From positions 894,001 to 958,000 of the forward strand of contig JACVTC010000026.1 of assembly GCA_016946835.1 (NCBI GenBank): DNA of 64,000 nucleotides, in the 5' to 3' direction. The translations under genes were made by a program, and so were the position numbers. Numbering within the stretch: the first letter of the stretch is position 1; each line of letters opens with the position of its first letter. Below are positions 15,568-28,467 of this stretch, in pieces. Origin of the DNA: Neocallimastix lanati (nom. inval.). Taxonomy: Eukaryota; Neocallimastigomycota; Neocallimastigomycetes; Neocallimastigales; Neocallimastigaceae. The notes under the pieces were generated by a model that was not told where the DNA came from, did not search any database, and was given only the letters and a program-made list of their open reading frames with translations.

Positions 15568-18500
15568 ATGAATACTAATGTACATTACTCCAGTGAAATC
15601 AAAGAGAAACTTGATTTAAAACTGGATGACCGGCAAAAGTTGTCGGGAACCAAAAATTTTAGATATTGGTTCAAAATTATTGAACAAACTGCAAAAAATG
15701 CAGGATTATATGACTTTATAATTAAAGATAAAATCAAAGAATTTAAAAATAATAATAGAAATAATAATAATAAAGAGAAAATTATCAAAGCTGAAAAGAT
15801 TGATGGTGAACTAAAACTAATGATAATAAAAAATGTTCACGAAAATGTATTCAATGAAATTGAATACTCTGAAACAGCTTCTGACATGATAAGAAGGTTA
15901 AAAAATTCTTATTGTGACCAACAAGCAGATACAGTTTTTTGGATTAAAGAATTAAATTCTTTGAAATTAAATAACAAATTTGAGTTAATAAAGACATTGG
16001 ATAAAATGTTTGATATTTTTAATAATATGAAGAAAACTAATGTTAAAATATCAAATAAAGAAAAAATTAAATACATATATAATATACTTCCATCAAAATA
16101 TAGAGATTTAGTTAATATCGATGAAAGGACATTAGCAGAAGATTATTACAATAATTTAAAATCAAAGATAGGTATGAAGGCATATTTAGAAGATTGGCAC
16201 AATAACAACAGCAACAACAATAATAATAATTTAATCAACAATTATTCAATAAACGAAAAAACAACTATAAATCATATTGGAAAAATACGTAATAAATATA
16301 AAAATAATTACTATAAAGAATATAACAAAAACAAATTTAACGGAAATGAAAGATTTAAGACAAACAAAAATAATAACAAAATCAAAAATAAATTATATGC
16401 CATATTTGCAAGAAACATAGCCATAATACAGAGAAGTGTAGATTTAATTTATTAACCAATAAAAAACATTTTAAAAATAGAAGACATAGTCATTCTCTTA
16501 GTTCTAACAAACAAAACTACATAAATTTTATTGGTAATATAGATAACACAATGAATAATGGAAACATGGACAATAATATTAACTATGACGATATAAGACC
16601 ACTTACTGAAAGGACAATTGGATGTTTATATTACACATCATACAATGAAGAACATATTAAGTATTTAAATGATGACAATCATTTAACTTCCAATCAGAAT
16701 AATACATCACAAGTAAAACTACCCAAAAAGAATATAATACTAATTATATTGATAATGACACAAATCAAAATAGTAATCATACGAAAAATAATTCGTTAAT
16801 ATATTGGCTTTATGATTCAGGTGCAGCAGAACATATAACCAATAATATTAATATATTATCTAATTTTAAACAAGAAAAAATTACGTTATATTGTGCTAAT
16901 TACTTATATAACCACGCCCCACACTCCGGAATCAATAATAAAATCCCAAATGAAATTTTCTACAACAAAAAGGTAAATATTAATCATATTAGAACGTTTG
17001 GTTGTATTACAAATTATTTTATTGAAAATAATAATAATATAAATAAAATGGACCCCAAATCAAAAAAGGGGTTCTTCCTGGGATACAAGGAAACTTCAAA
17101 TTCATATATTGTGATGGATTTTGAAAATTACAAAATACACCAGGTATCAACAATTGTATGTTTTGAGGATTCACCAGCGAATACTTCACTATCAAATATA
17201 TACAACAAACACAACATCCACAATAATTTCTTTGAATATTATTTCACAAAATCAAATATTACGCAAAATGCTAAATTGTTGAATGAAAACAATGATAGTA
17301 CAAGTATAGATTTAAATTGTATAAATAAAAATCTAAAACATATGGAACATAACAATAACAATTTTTATATCAATGGATTTTATAATAATAAATTAATTCA
17401 TAACAAATTGGATTATTGTAATTTATTAAAGTATAATAATTCCCATGATATATTAAAATCTAATTTAAATCACTATAGCAATGAAGATCAAAAGTTTTTC
17501 ATATATAATAATAATGACAATAATAATAAAGACAATCTTAAACTACTAAATGGATTTTTTCTGTTAAGAAAGACTCAAACAATAAAATTTACAAATACAA
17601 AGCAAGGTTAGTGGCAAGGGGTTTCCGCCAAAATATGGGATTGATTTTGAATTAACATATTCTCCTACTCTAAATATCGACGGTCTTAAATTTATAATAG
17701 CCCTAGCCGCAAAATTTCAATGGAATATCTTCCAACTGGATATTAAATCTGCCTATCTTAATGCCCCTCTTGATAAAGAGATTTATACAACTATTCCACC
17801 TGGAGATCCCAACTACAACAATGGTTTCTGGCGATTAAAGAAGGCTCTCTATGGATTAAAACAATCAGGGAGACAATGGAACTATACGATAACAAATTTC
17901 TTACTATCCATAGGATTCATTCAACTATCGACTGAAAAATGTATATTTAAGAAGTTATTAAATAATAAATTAATATGCATTATAGGACTTTATGTTGACG
18001 ATATGATAATTATCGGAGAACAGGATGAAGTATATAATGTTATTAAAAAAATAAAAATAAAGTTTAAAATATCTAAATGTGGCGCTGTTGATAGTATCCT
18101 AGGGATAAATGTACGATTAGAAAAACATTTTACATACTCAATCTCCCAAGAGAATTTTATCATGAATTTATTGGATAAATACAACATATGTAATGTTAAA
18201 AAATCAAAAACACCGTGTACAGGTAACAATAGTATTTCTGAAAACGAAACACCGTTCGATAAAACCATTTACAAGAGCGCCATTGGAGCACTAATATTTT
18301 TATCGAGATGCTCACGACCGGATATATCTTTCGCAGTTAACAAAGCTGCAAGAAAAAGCGAAGAACCAAATTTATCAGATTGGAAAATGATTGTTAATAT
18401 TTTTAAGTATTTAAATTCTACAAAACACTACAAAATTGTTTATAATGGGGTTGGTCATATAAATGCATATTCAGACTCGGATTTTGCAGGGGACTCATAT

Positions 18501-18914
18501 GATAGAAAATCCACGTCTGGGTATATTATATTAATGGGAAACTCAGCAATATGTTGGTCGTCCAAAAAACAGTCAATCGTTGCAACATCTACAACGGAAG
18601 CCGAGTATATTAGTACGTCAGAGTGTATAAAGAAGATATTATGGATAAGAAATATCTTTAAAGAATTATTAAATATTGATAAAGAAATAACAATATATAC
18701 AGACAATTTATCAAGCAAGACCACTATGGAAAACGGGGATTTAAATTCAAAACTAAAACATATTGATATTAAATACCATTTTAATAGAGACAATATAGAC
18801 AAACGCCGAATTAAATTAGAATACGTTAATACAAATAAAATGATAGCAGATATACTAACAAAAGATGTAAATGGAAATAAAATGACTATTTTTGTAAATT
18901 ATATTTTTAATTAA
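15568..18914 (+). pseudogene. Copia Gag-Pol remnant (fossil)
   Basis: It starts with a Gag of the UBN2/DUF4219-like copia type, close in order to the Gag of the whole-looking copy at 52 kb. The Pol part keeps portions of protease, integrase, RT and RNase H. It is broken, with roughly four breaks. Confidence 0.88.
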
Positions 18915-18957
18915 ACTATTATATCAACACAAATATAAAAATAAATTTGAGGGGAAG

Positions 18958-19091
18958 TGTTAACAACAATAATAACTACATATCATGTGATAAATAAGTA
19001 AACATAAAATAATGTAATTTATTTTTATGTATTAGTATAAAAACACATGAAAATATTTTTTAAATAAAAGTTGTTCTTAACGTTTTTAACA
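18958..19091 (+). repeat. 3' LTR of the copia element (134 bp)
   Basis: TGTTAACAAC to TTTTTAACA, after the polypurine tract GAGGGGAAG. It is short for a copia LTR. Confidence 0.92.

Positions 19092-19168
<77 letters not shown>
19092..19168 (+). repeat. (ATT)n microsatellite, right target of the copia insertion
   Basis: ATT units with one small interruption continue directly from the LTR end. They are the right half of the array interrupted by the element. Confidence 0.95.
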
Positions 19169-19170
<2 letters not shown>

Positions 19171-19859
19171 GTCAATAAGAATATTTAAATAAATAAATAT
19201 TATTTTCCTATTTTTAATGTACAATAATTTTAAATATAATTATTACTAATAATTTATTAATTGATATTAATTATTCAGTCTTTGTAGTTTTCAATATGAT
19301 TAAAAATTTTTTTATTCTTAAAAATAATAACATATTTTTATTTATTTCTAAACTTGATTATAATTTATTTATTTATATATAATTGTATTGAAAAATATTA
19401 AAAATTTTATGGTGTTAAATTATAACAATATAAACCCCAAATTGTGAAATACAACACATTCAAGAGATTAAGTTTTAACAATTTTCATATATACATTGAT
19501 TTTTTTAATTTTTATAAATAATAATAAATTTTTTAATAACTATAAAATATAATTTTACTTTAATCATATTAATAATTTATATTTTTATATGGAATAAAGA
19601 TATTAATACTGATGAATAATCATACTATTTTAAAAAAAATTGGTCATTTATATATTATTTAGTTTCATACTAAAGTATTTTATAATAATACAAATATATC
19701 ATTTTTTTGATGACAGAACTATATAAAAGTAAACCTTACCAAAGTATCCATATTTTGATATTGATACTTCAGTAGTAAATTAGTAATTATTAAATTGCCA
19801 ATCTATTTCAACGTCTACTCGAACGAAGGTTATTATATTAAGATTTTAGCCTTTACATT
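19169..19859. other. AT-rich DNA without recognisable genes
   Basis: No domain, RNA gene or repeat family is recognised. There are only short A/T runs and scattered open frames. Confidence 0.55.
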
Positions 19860-20430
19860 AAATAAAAATTAGTTGTTTTGTCAATGAAAAACACTTTACA
19901 GGGAAATGGATTATGTAGAATTCCTGTGATTAACATGTTGTCTACATAAACACCTATTATACATGATATCAAGTCACCACCCATTTTTTTTAAAAATACA
20001 TGGTTCAGAAAAAAGGTGATTAAAATTATTATTTTTAAGGAAATTAGAAAAATGTGTATTCCATTAACGGCCTGACTGTTTAAGGCAATATAAAGCTTTT
20101 TTAAGTAACCAATATCCTTGTCCAAAGTTTTTATCACCGGGAGGGATAGTAACATATAGTTGCTTATTGAGTGGGACATTAAGATAAGCAGCTTTAATGT
20201 CGAGTTGTATATCAGTTCAATTAAATTTATATTCAATCGAGAGCAATAATTTTAAACTATCAATACTATGAGTTAGGTTAGTGAATAAGTCAAGTCGTAG
20301 TCAATACCTTTAGTTTGATTGAAACCTCTGGCTACAATTCTTCCTTTATATTTAATTATGTTTCTGTTGCAGTCTCTTTTTAAAACGTAAACCCACTTTG
20401 TTGCAATATTCTCGACCTTGATCATTCATC
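19860..20430 (-). pseudogene. Ty1/copia reverse transcriptase remnant, reverse strand (fossil)
   Basis: Read leftward, it shows copia RT blocks: KWVYVLKRD, YKGRIVARGFNQTKGIDYDL, a KALY.LKQ(S)GRQWN-like stretch and a VDNMLITG-like block. It is much more decayed than the neighbouring copies, with many breaks. It probably belongs to the same damaged copy as the degenerate primer-binding site near 20714-20727. Confidence 0.75.
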
Positions 20431-20486
20431 AAAATTGGTCTTCTTATGACAGACTTTTTGTATGAATTTTTTTTTTTTTTTTTTTT

Positions 20487-20727
20487 AATTTCCAGTATGT
20501 ACCGCCCTATGCCCCCCTCAAGACATAGGAATATTAAAGTAGTCACAACACTTCCGTGTGCTATAGCACAGGCGGATATAGTCCCTACTGGACAGCCTTT
20601 CTGTTTTATTCAGCATTAGCGCTCTAACCATACATATTATTGCTGAGATTTTTCTAGCACGATTTTTCTCGGAATCTTGTTTGAATTGAAATTCGGTAGA
20701 CGTTTTTAACATTTGAGATTTTTAATC
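20487..20727 (-). other. Unrecognised GC-richer block ending in poly(A)
   Basis: On the reverse strand this runs from a degenerate copia-type primer-binding site (20714-20727; 12 of 14 bases match the other copies). A 64-codon open frame (20712-20518) with no recognised family follows. Next is TGAGGGGGGCATAGGGCGG, then an A run of about 22 (20465-20486 on the plus strand as T). The purine block resembles a polypurine tract and the A run a poly(A) tail. I do not assign a function. Confidence 0.35.
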
Positions 20728-21144
20728 TAAGAGAAATAAAACGTTTTATTATTAATTAAAGTTTATTAATTAATATTTATTATTTAGAAATAGGTAATAT
20801 ATTAAAAAAGATAAAAAATATTTGATAAAATTAAAAACTTATATATACTAATTGAGGCTTGATAATAATGCAATGAAATTATTTTAACAATGAATGACTA
20901 AATAATATAATTAATATAATTTTAAATATATTTAGTTAACTTCATATAATCTAATAGGCACTATTTATTAAAATTATTTATTTATTAGTTTATTTATTAA
21001 TTTATTTATAAAACTATGAAAGGCCACATTTTCGAAATTAAACTTGCCGAAAATGCAACTGCTCCCAATCTCTTAAAGTTTTTATATTTATACTATAACA
21101 CATTTGAAAATTATTTTTCATACATTTCAATATTCTAACATTAA
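20728..21144. other. AT-rich DNA between copia copies
   Basis: No gene is seen. A short inverted repeat, TTCTAACATTAATGTTAGAA, overlaps the left edge of the next LTR. Confidence 0.5.
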
Positions 21145-21388
21145 TGTTAGAATACAATGAATTTAAAAATATGTGTCAAATAAATTAAGTATTTTATCTC
21201 GTTATTTTAATTAACATAATTATATTTTAAGTACATTAAATTATTCATTATAATATTGTTTCATTATATTTGGCATACTCCACAATTAGTATAAATAAGA
21301 ATGTATTTTTCATAAAATTAAAATATTGTAATTACCAAATATTATCATTTCATATTAAATAAATTTTAAATATTAAAATAAAATATTA
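21145..21388 (+). repeat. 5' LTR of the older copia element (244 bp)
   Basis: It starts TGTTAGAATAC and ends ATATTA directly before the primer-binding site. It is the same length as the LTR of the copy at 52 kb, but the sequence is different. Confidence 0.88.
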
Positions 21389-21402
21389 GATTAAGAGTCT
21401 CA
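21389..21402 (+). promoter_or_regulatory. Copia primer-binding site, half-tRNA-Lys(CUU) type
   Basis: GATTAAGAGTCTCA, identical to the site at 15421 and adjacent to the LTR end. Confidence 0.8.
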
Positions 21403-21424
21403 TTACTCAATCTATTCTACCGAC

Positions 21425-24400
21425 ATGTCACAAGAAATTAAGTTAAAAACTGAAGAACATCTTAACAAAGACAATTTTGAAGAATGGGAATTCCTTACTG
21501 GAAATATCCTTAAATCTAAAAGGCTTCAAAAATATGTCAAAAAGGACAAAATTGGTGAACTTAAGAACAAACTTGAAGAGAAAAGCAAAATTCAAACGAA
21601 AGATGAGCAAACTCTCAAGGAAATAAATGACCTTAAGGCAGAAATTGAAAATGCTGAAACAAAGGATGCTTCGACATGTACAATTATATGTACCAATGTC
21701 TCGAAAGAAACTTTAGAATTCATTAAGGGACTAGACACTGCCTACAAAATCATGGAAAAATTAAAGTCTCTTTATGGAAAAAAGAAATCCTCTGATATCC
21801 AATATTGGATGAGAAAAATGTATTCCTTAAAGGCGAAAAATCTTTCTGACTGCAAAGATGTCATAAATCAAATTAAAGAAATTTTTGACATCATGACAAA
21901 AAAACAACGCAAATCTAAGAGATTGGGAAAAAATTAGAGTTTTATACTTATCTTTCCCAAAAATCTTAAAGGACCAAATCCATCCTGATGGAACCAAATC
22001 TATCTACACAGTACTATAGACAACAACAAAAATCTGAAGAGCAATGAGGATCTTATGAATTTAAATTTAGTCAAAAGTAATAAAAATGGAAATTACGCTT
22101 CGAAATCCAAGAGCTATTCCACTCCAAGGTCTACTTATTGTCACATTTGCAAAGAAAATGGACACTCTACTGATGACTGTGTTTATAATGGTTTAAACAA
22201 AAAAAAACCAAAATAAATCTAACAAAAATGAAAACAAGTCATCCCGTAGACAAAAGTCAAAAAAGTCCAAAAGAAATAATAGCAAAAACAAAGGAAGTTC
22301 TATAAATAATGTAGAATATGAAGAGAATCTATCCGATGAAGAAGTTTCATTCGAAGAATTACAAGCCATGTATGATAAAAGATTGGACAGTATTTAAACC
22401 TTAGATGAATTTGATATTCAAAACACATTTGAAAATCAAGGAACACCTTTTATATCATTGAACAATCCGATAATAAAATAATTTGGACTTTCGATATAGG
22501 TGCTTCAGAACACATAACAAATAATAAAAACATTCTCACAAATTTTAAAAGTGAAAATTTGACATTAAAATGTGCCAACAATTCTATTTAAATTCGAAGG
22601 TATAGGCACATTTGAGGGTAACATAAACGGTTATGAAATTAAACTGGAAAATGTTTTATATTCAAAAGATGTAAATAAAAATCTGTTAAGTGGTATCAAA
22701 CTTGCCAAAAATGGCATGAAATGTGATCTAAAATTAAAAAACAATAAGGTTTTTCTTACTCTAAAACTAAAGAAGAATAAAAGATCTATAAACGTTGGAA
22801 CATTTGAAGCAAATACTAACAACACTATTCATATTCCTATTACAAGGATATATAAGGATACGAAAGAAAACTTTATGGACACTATTTCAGCTGAAGAAGA
22901 AACTTTTTTAAATGACCAATCTAAATTACTTTGGCACAGAAGACTTGGTCATTTCTACCATGAAGATTTGAACAAGTATCTTAAACTTCATAATGTTAAA
23001 CCTCTAAAATGTTTTGACTGCAAAATAGCTAAACTAAACCGAAAACCACACAACGGGGAAACTCCTAAAGCTACCCTCCCGATTGAAGTTATCCACTTGT
23101 GATAGGACCACTTCATAAATCATTTAATGGTAAAAGGTATATTCTAACTTTCATTGATGAATATACCAGAAAAATTTGGGTATTCCTCTTGGAAAGTAAA
23201 TCTGATATTCCAAGAACGATTACAATTTTCTTTACTTATTTAAATAATCAATTCACAATGAAAATTAAGTCTTTTCATTCTGACCACGGAACTGAATACG
23301 ATAACAAAAAGGTTCTTAATTTTTGTAAGGAAAATGGCATTTTGAAAACTTTCTCTCCTCCTCATAATCCTCAAAATAATGGAATCGCAGAAAGACTTAA
23401 TTATACTCTAGTAAATTGTACCAAAACATTACTTCAATGGAGCAAGATGTCTATCGATTTCAGGGATTATGCAATTAAGTATGCAAACCTATTGTACAAC
23501 ATAACTCCACATAAAAGAATTAACAATAAAATTCCTAATGAAATTTATTATAACAAGAAGGTTGATTTAAAATATATAAAAGTATTCGGTTGTATTGGAT
23601 ACTATAAAGACTTCCCCCCAAAACAAAAATAAGTTTAAAAGTAATGCAATTAAAGGAACGTTCGTAGGATTCAATATGAAATTAAATTGTTATATGATTA
23701 TAGATAATAAAGAATACAATATTCATCTTGTAAGAGAAGTTGTATTTGATGAACAAACACCTTCTACTTTGCAAACCAAAGAAAATAGTTCAAAACTTCC
23801 AACAAATATTTTCAATAATGATAATTATATTTCTAAAACACCAATAATAAACATGAATGATTATACAAACACTTCTAATGAAGAAGCTAATTATGATGAA
23901 TCAATATCTAAAAACATTAATGAAAACACTAAAGGTTCTTCCTCCAATACTTCTGATAAGAATACAATAATAAATAATGAATTTTTTAATTCTTCTTAAA
24001 AAACAAAAGATTCATTCAACAAATCTCATGGATTTCAAATTAAAGAAAAGGAACCATATATTGATACTGAAAATCTTGAAAAGAAATACGATGATGATTC
24101 TCTATATGATAAAAATAGTACATCTACTAGTGAATCAAACAACAACAACCATAAAGAAAATTCTGATAATTCTATCGATAAACTTGCTTCCTATCTTCAA
24201 TCTATCAGTGTATCCAATAATGATAACGATCATTCTATATCTGATGACATCTCCTTAGAATCTAAAATTAAAATACTAATCTGTCGTCTAAAAGAAAATT
24301 ATCCGTTACCGAAGAATCTAACTCAAAAAGAAGAACAAACGAAAGAAGTCATTCATTAAATTTGATTCCTTTAAAGCATAAATTAAAGAATTCAAATAGC

Positions 24401-25975
24401 TCTTCTAATAAGAAATTTAAATCATCATTTAATGAACCAACAAAAAGACTTGGTAGTCCAATAACTCCAGATGATAATAAAAAACTCAAAGTAACTATTG
24501 ATAATGTTGAATCTTCAATTAAAAATATAATTACAGATACTCCTCTTACGTATAAGCAAGCTGTCACTTGTAAATCGAAAGAATTCTGGATTAATACAAT
24601 AAAATTAGAACTAAAAAACTTTTATGACAATAAAACAATGTCATTTGTTAAAGTATTACCTGATGGAAAAATCTCCATCTCTACTAAATGGATATTTACC
24701 ATTAAAAAGGATGGACTTGGAAATATAAGTAAATATAAAGCTCGACTCGTAGCTCGAGGTTTTACTCAAAAAAGAGGCATTGATTTTGAATTAACATTTT
24801 AACCTACCTTGAACTTAGATAGTCTTAAGTTAATTATTGCCATAGTCTCCAAGTTTCATTGGAACATTATGCAACTTGATATTAAAGCTGCAAATCTCAA
24901 TGCTCCTCTCGACAAAGAAATATACATCAACATACCTTGTGGTGATAAAAATTTTGGCAAAGGTTATTGGCGCCTTAATAAAGCTCTTTACGGCCTTAAG
25001 CAATCTGGCCGTCAGTGGAATATTTTATTTACTGATTTCCTTAAAAATAACAATTTTATCCAAATTATTTCTGAACCTTGTATTTTTAAGAAAATGGAGG
25101 GAGGAATAATGGTATGCCTAATTGGTATATATGTAGATGATCTTCTAATCACAGGAATCAATAACAATATACATGATATCATAAAGAAAATTAAAAAGTC
25201 ATTTAAAATCTCAAAATGCAATCCTACTGACTATATTCTAGGGATCAATATTGAAAGAAACAATTTCCAATATTCAATTAATCAAGTACAATTTATAAAA
25301 AATATATTAGAAAAATTCAAAGTTACAAATATAAGAAAATCAAAAACACCATGTACTAATAACTATACAATCACTAACAATAATGATCAAGAATTTGATA
25401 AGACTACTTATAAAAGTGCAATAGGCTCATTAATCTATTTAGCAAGATGTACAAGGCCTGACATTTCTTTTGCCGTTAGCAAAGCTTCAAGATTCACGGA
25501 ACATTCTACTTTTTCAGATTGGAAAATGATAATGAACATTTTAAAATATCTTAATTTAACTAAAAATTTCAAAATAACATACAAAGGACAGGGGGAACTA
25601 GTTGCATATAGTAACTCTGATTTTGCTGGTGACCCAAAGGATAGAAAATCCACATCCGGATTTATCTTATTAATGGATAAAGATCCAATATGTTGGCAAT
25701 CGAAGAAACAATCAGTAGTCTCAATATCAACAGCCGAAGCTGAATACATTGCGATGTCTGAATGTATGAAAAAAGTATTAAATATAAGAAATATTCTAAG
25801 TGAATTATTCGCATATAATAAACCAATAAAATTTTAAACGGACAATTTAGCAAGCAAGACTACAATTGAAAACGGTGAAATAAATAATAAATTGAGATAT
25901 GTAGTTATAAAATTTCATTTTAATAAAGACAATATAAAAAATAAAAAGGTTATCCTGGAATATATTTGATAAGAA
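21425..25975 (+). pseudogene. Copia Gag-Pol remnant (fossil)
   Basis: It begins with MSQEIKLKTEEHLNKDNFEE, the same Gag opening style as the copy at 52 kb (MSQENIKPFNGKNF). All major copia blocks are still visible in order: Gag, zinc knuckle, integrase, RT and RNase H. It is broken, with about six or more breaks. Confidence 0.88.
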
Positions 25976-25997
25976 AACATTCTGGTCTGAGGGGGAA

Positions 25998-26148
25998 TGT
26001 TAGAATACAATGAATTTAAAAATATGTGTCAAATAAATTAAATATTTTATCTCGTTATTTTAATTAATTATATTTTAAGTACATTAAATTATTCATTATA
26101 ATAATGTTTCATTATATTTGGCATACGCCACAATCAGTATAAATAAGA
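25998..26148 (+). repeat. Partial 3' LTR of the older copia element
   Basis: It matches the 5' LTR from TGTTAGAATAC to about base 150, then meets the GGGG of the MULE left end. The rest of the LTR is not found beside the MULE's right end. Confidence 0.88.
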
Positions 26149-26200
26149 GGGGAGTGTGTATTTCGAAAATTTTTATTACATAAATTTGTATTTTGTTGTA
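26149..26200 (+). repeat. MULE left terminal inverted repeat
   Basis: Begins GGGGAGTGTGTATTTCG and ends TTTTGTTGTA. Its reverse complement is at 32786-32837. Confidence 0.92.
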
Positions 26201-27030
26201 TGGCTTAAATATTTTTAATTTTAAGCCACTTAATTTTATTAAAAATATGAATAATAATTAATTAAATAAATAAAATTACAATTCTCAAAAATTTTCAAAC
26301 ACGTAATCTTACGTGGGGCGTAGATCTAATTGTAACATAATTTTGTGGCTTTTTTTCTACAATTTTTAAAAAGCCATATATCCACAATATGGCGTGAATA
26401 ATAAATGTGGTGATATTTTATGACGAAAATTAATAAGCCACTTAGAATTTGGCGAAATTCAACTGGACGAAATTCTACTTTTGGCGAAATACAACACTTC
26501 AATAAATAATAATTAGGTTAGGTATTTCTATTTAACATTGAAAAATAAAATAAAAAATAAATAAACATTTTATATTTTAATGCTTAAAAAATAAAATAAA
26601 AATAAGAAATAAGAAAACTTTTTTTTAAACATTGAAAAATAAAATAAAAATAAATAAACATTTTATTTTTTAATGCTTAAAAAATAAAAAAAAAAAAAAA
26701 AATAAGAAATAAGAAAACTTCTTTTTTAAACATTAAAAATAAAATAAAAATAAATAAAAATTTATTTTTTTAGCATTAAAAAATAAAAAAAATAAAATAA
26801 AATAAAAAATAAAAAATAAAAATAAAAATAAAAAATAAAAATAAAAATAAATAAATAAAATAGTAAATAAAAAAATAATAAATAATTAATAATTAAATAA
26901 TTATTAAAATAATTATATAATTAATTAAAAAAAGGTTTATTATTTTAAATATTAAAAAAAAAAAAAAAAGGTTTCAAAGCATTTAAATGTATATTTATTA
27001 AAATATTTTATTGAAAAATTTTAATTATTA
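26201..27030. other. MULE left interior, non-coding
   Basis: It has scattered GGCGAAATTC, GACGAAATTC and GGCGAAATAC motifs (about 26450-26490) and two related AT-rich stretches with TTTTAAACATT(G)AAAAATAAAATA units (about 26535-26760). There is an A run just before the transposase. The promoter is presumably here but no clear TATA element stands out. Confidence 0.5.
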
Positions 27031-28467
27031 ATGGAAGACAATATAGAAATTGAAATAAGTGAAACAAATCGAAGAAATGAACAAATTATTATTAATAAAA
27101 AACACAAATTTAATTTTTCATTTCAAAGGAAAGATAAATCAAAAATTTATAGATGCACTGAATATAAGACTTTAAATAAATGTAAATCTTTAATTATTTT
27201 AAATGATAAAAAGGAGGTTTTAAAATATGAAAGTTTACATAACCATCTCGAAAAAGAAATTGATGTGTCTATATCAGTAGCAAAGCATAAAATTAAGGAA
27301 GAAATTAAGAAAAATTCAATTCCTATGGATATAAAACTTAAACATATATTTAATGCCGTTTCTCAAGAAATGGGACTTATATGTCCCGAATATAGTACAA
27401 TTAGATCCCAAATAATAAGAAATATAAATAAACAATTTCCTCTAAACATAAAAAGTTTTGATGATATTCCCATTGAATCAGAATATTATAAAACGAAAAG
27501 AAATGAAAATTTTATGATAATTAAAAATACTGATCTAATAATCTTTCAATCACCATTCCAAGCATATTTATTTTCGAATTATCATAAAAATATATTTGCG
27601 GACGGTACATTTTATGCAGCACCGAAATTTAGTTATCAGTTATTTATAGCAAAAACTTATGTTGGGGAATTTAATATGTTTTACACTACTTCCATTTCTA
27701 TATTAAAAAATAAAAAACAATCTACATATGAAACATTATTTAAAGAAATAAAAAAAAATGCAAATAAATTTAGGAGTAATACATTAATTACTACAATTAA
27801 TTTTCATTGTGATTTTGAACAAGGTATATCTAATGCCGCAAAAAAAGTTTTTCCAAATATAAATATTAAATATTGTGTTTGGTATTACAAAAGATCATTA
27901 GAAAAACAAAAAAATATATCATGTTATCATGAAGTGAAGAATAATAATGATGTATATATTTATTATAAAGCTATTTCGAACTTACCGTTTATAAACCCTA
28001 ACTATATATTTGATATTTATATTATAATAAAAAGAATTTGTCAAAAAAAAATGTATAATAATTTTCTGCAATTTTTAGAATATTTTAATAAAAATTATTT
28101 ACTTAAGTATAATGTTAATAATTGGAATTATTATGAAAATATAGAGCATTTAACAAACAATGCATCAGAATCTTATAATAGCTACTTAAATAATATATTT
28201 CCAAATAAACCTTTATTTTATAAATTAATATATATATTAAAAGAAGAAGAAAACTTATCTTATAATGATTATCAAAGGAGAACTAAAGGAAATTGGAAAA
28301 AAAAGCAAAAAATAATTAGTGCAACTGATGAAATTAAAATTTTAATTGAAAATTACAAAAGTAAGGAAATAAATTTATTTTATAATGGATGCAACAGAAA
28401 TGAATTAATTAAATTATGGAAAGAATGTTTAATTGATTTAAACGATATAAATATTAATTTAAAATAA
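27031..28467 (+). CDS. MULE transposase with FLYWCH-type zinc finger
   Basis: A 478-residue cut-and-paste transposase. Residues about 25-75 form a FLYWCH/WRKY-GCM1-like zinc finger (C42, C51, H70, H72; YRCTEYKTLNKCKSL), which in this family binds the terminal repeats. The catalytic MULE domain spans about 165-390: first Asp at D191 in FADGTFYAAPKFSYQLF, second Asp at D261 in HCDFEQGISNAA, then the characteristic YCVWYYKRSLEKQ, and a Glu at E380 in TNNASESYNSYL. All three acidic residues expected of the DDE triad are therefore present, and the frame is intact. The ATG at 27031 is the first in frame after an A/T-rich leader. No SWIM zinc finger is seen after the catalytic domain, though many plant MULE transposases have one. 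Activity is inference. Confidence 0.9.
   Translation: MEDNIEIEISETNRRNEQIIINKKHKFNFSFQRKDKSKIYRCTEYKTLNKCKSLIILNDKKEVLKYESLHNHLEKEIDVSISVAKHKIKEEIKKNSIPMDIKLKHIFNAVSQEMGLICPEYSTIRSQIIRNINKQFPLNIKSFDDIPIESEYYKTKRNENFMIIKNTDLIIFQSPFQAYLFSNYHKNIFADGTFYAAPKFSYQLFIAKTYVGEFNMFYTTSISILKNKKQSTYETLFKEIKKNANKFRSNTLITTINFHCDFEQGISNAAKKVFPNINIKYCVWYYKRSLEKQKNISCYHEVKNNNDVYIYYKAISNLPFINPNYIFDIYIIIKRICQKKMYNNFLQFLEYFNKNYLLKYNVNNWNYYENIEHLTNNASESYNSYLNNIFPNKPLFYKLIYILKEEENLSYNDYQRRTKGNWKKKQKIISATDEIKILIENYKSKEINLFYNGCNRNELIKLWKECLIDLNDININLK

Larger units (their letters stand above)
14901..19091 (+). mobile_element. Ty1/copia element in (ATT)n (fossil)
   Basis: Parts in order: 5' LTR (carrying a nested solo LTR), tRNA-type primer-binding site, Gag (from 15568), a protease remnant (DSGAAEHITNN near 16815), the end of integrase, RT (VDDMII near 17995), RNase H (SDSDFAGDSYDRKSTSG near 18470), polypurine tract and a 134-bp 3' LTR. 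It is broken, with roughly four breaks, so it is older than the copy at 52-57 kb. Confidence 0.92.
21145..26148 (+). mobile_element. Ty1/copia element cut by a MULE (fossil)
   Basis: Order: 5' LTR 21145-21388, primer-binding site 21389-21402, Gag from 21425, zinc knuckle near 22140 (CHICKENGHSTDDC), protease-like region, GAG-pre-integrase near 22930, integrase core, RT (YVDDLLITG near 25133), RNase H, polypurine tract and the first part of the 3' LTR (25998-26148), where the MULE terminal repeat begins. The two LTRs differ at several sites over about 150 comparable bases, so this copy is older than those at 8 and 52 kb. It is broken, with about six or more breaks. Confidence 0.92.

Noticed and set aside
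20518-20712. Small host gene of 64 codons with unusual composition
   Set aside because: It is not accepted as a gene because it lies within copia debris between a primer-site remnant and a poly(A)-like run. Kept only as an unidentified block.
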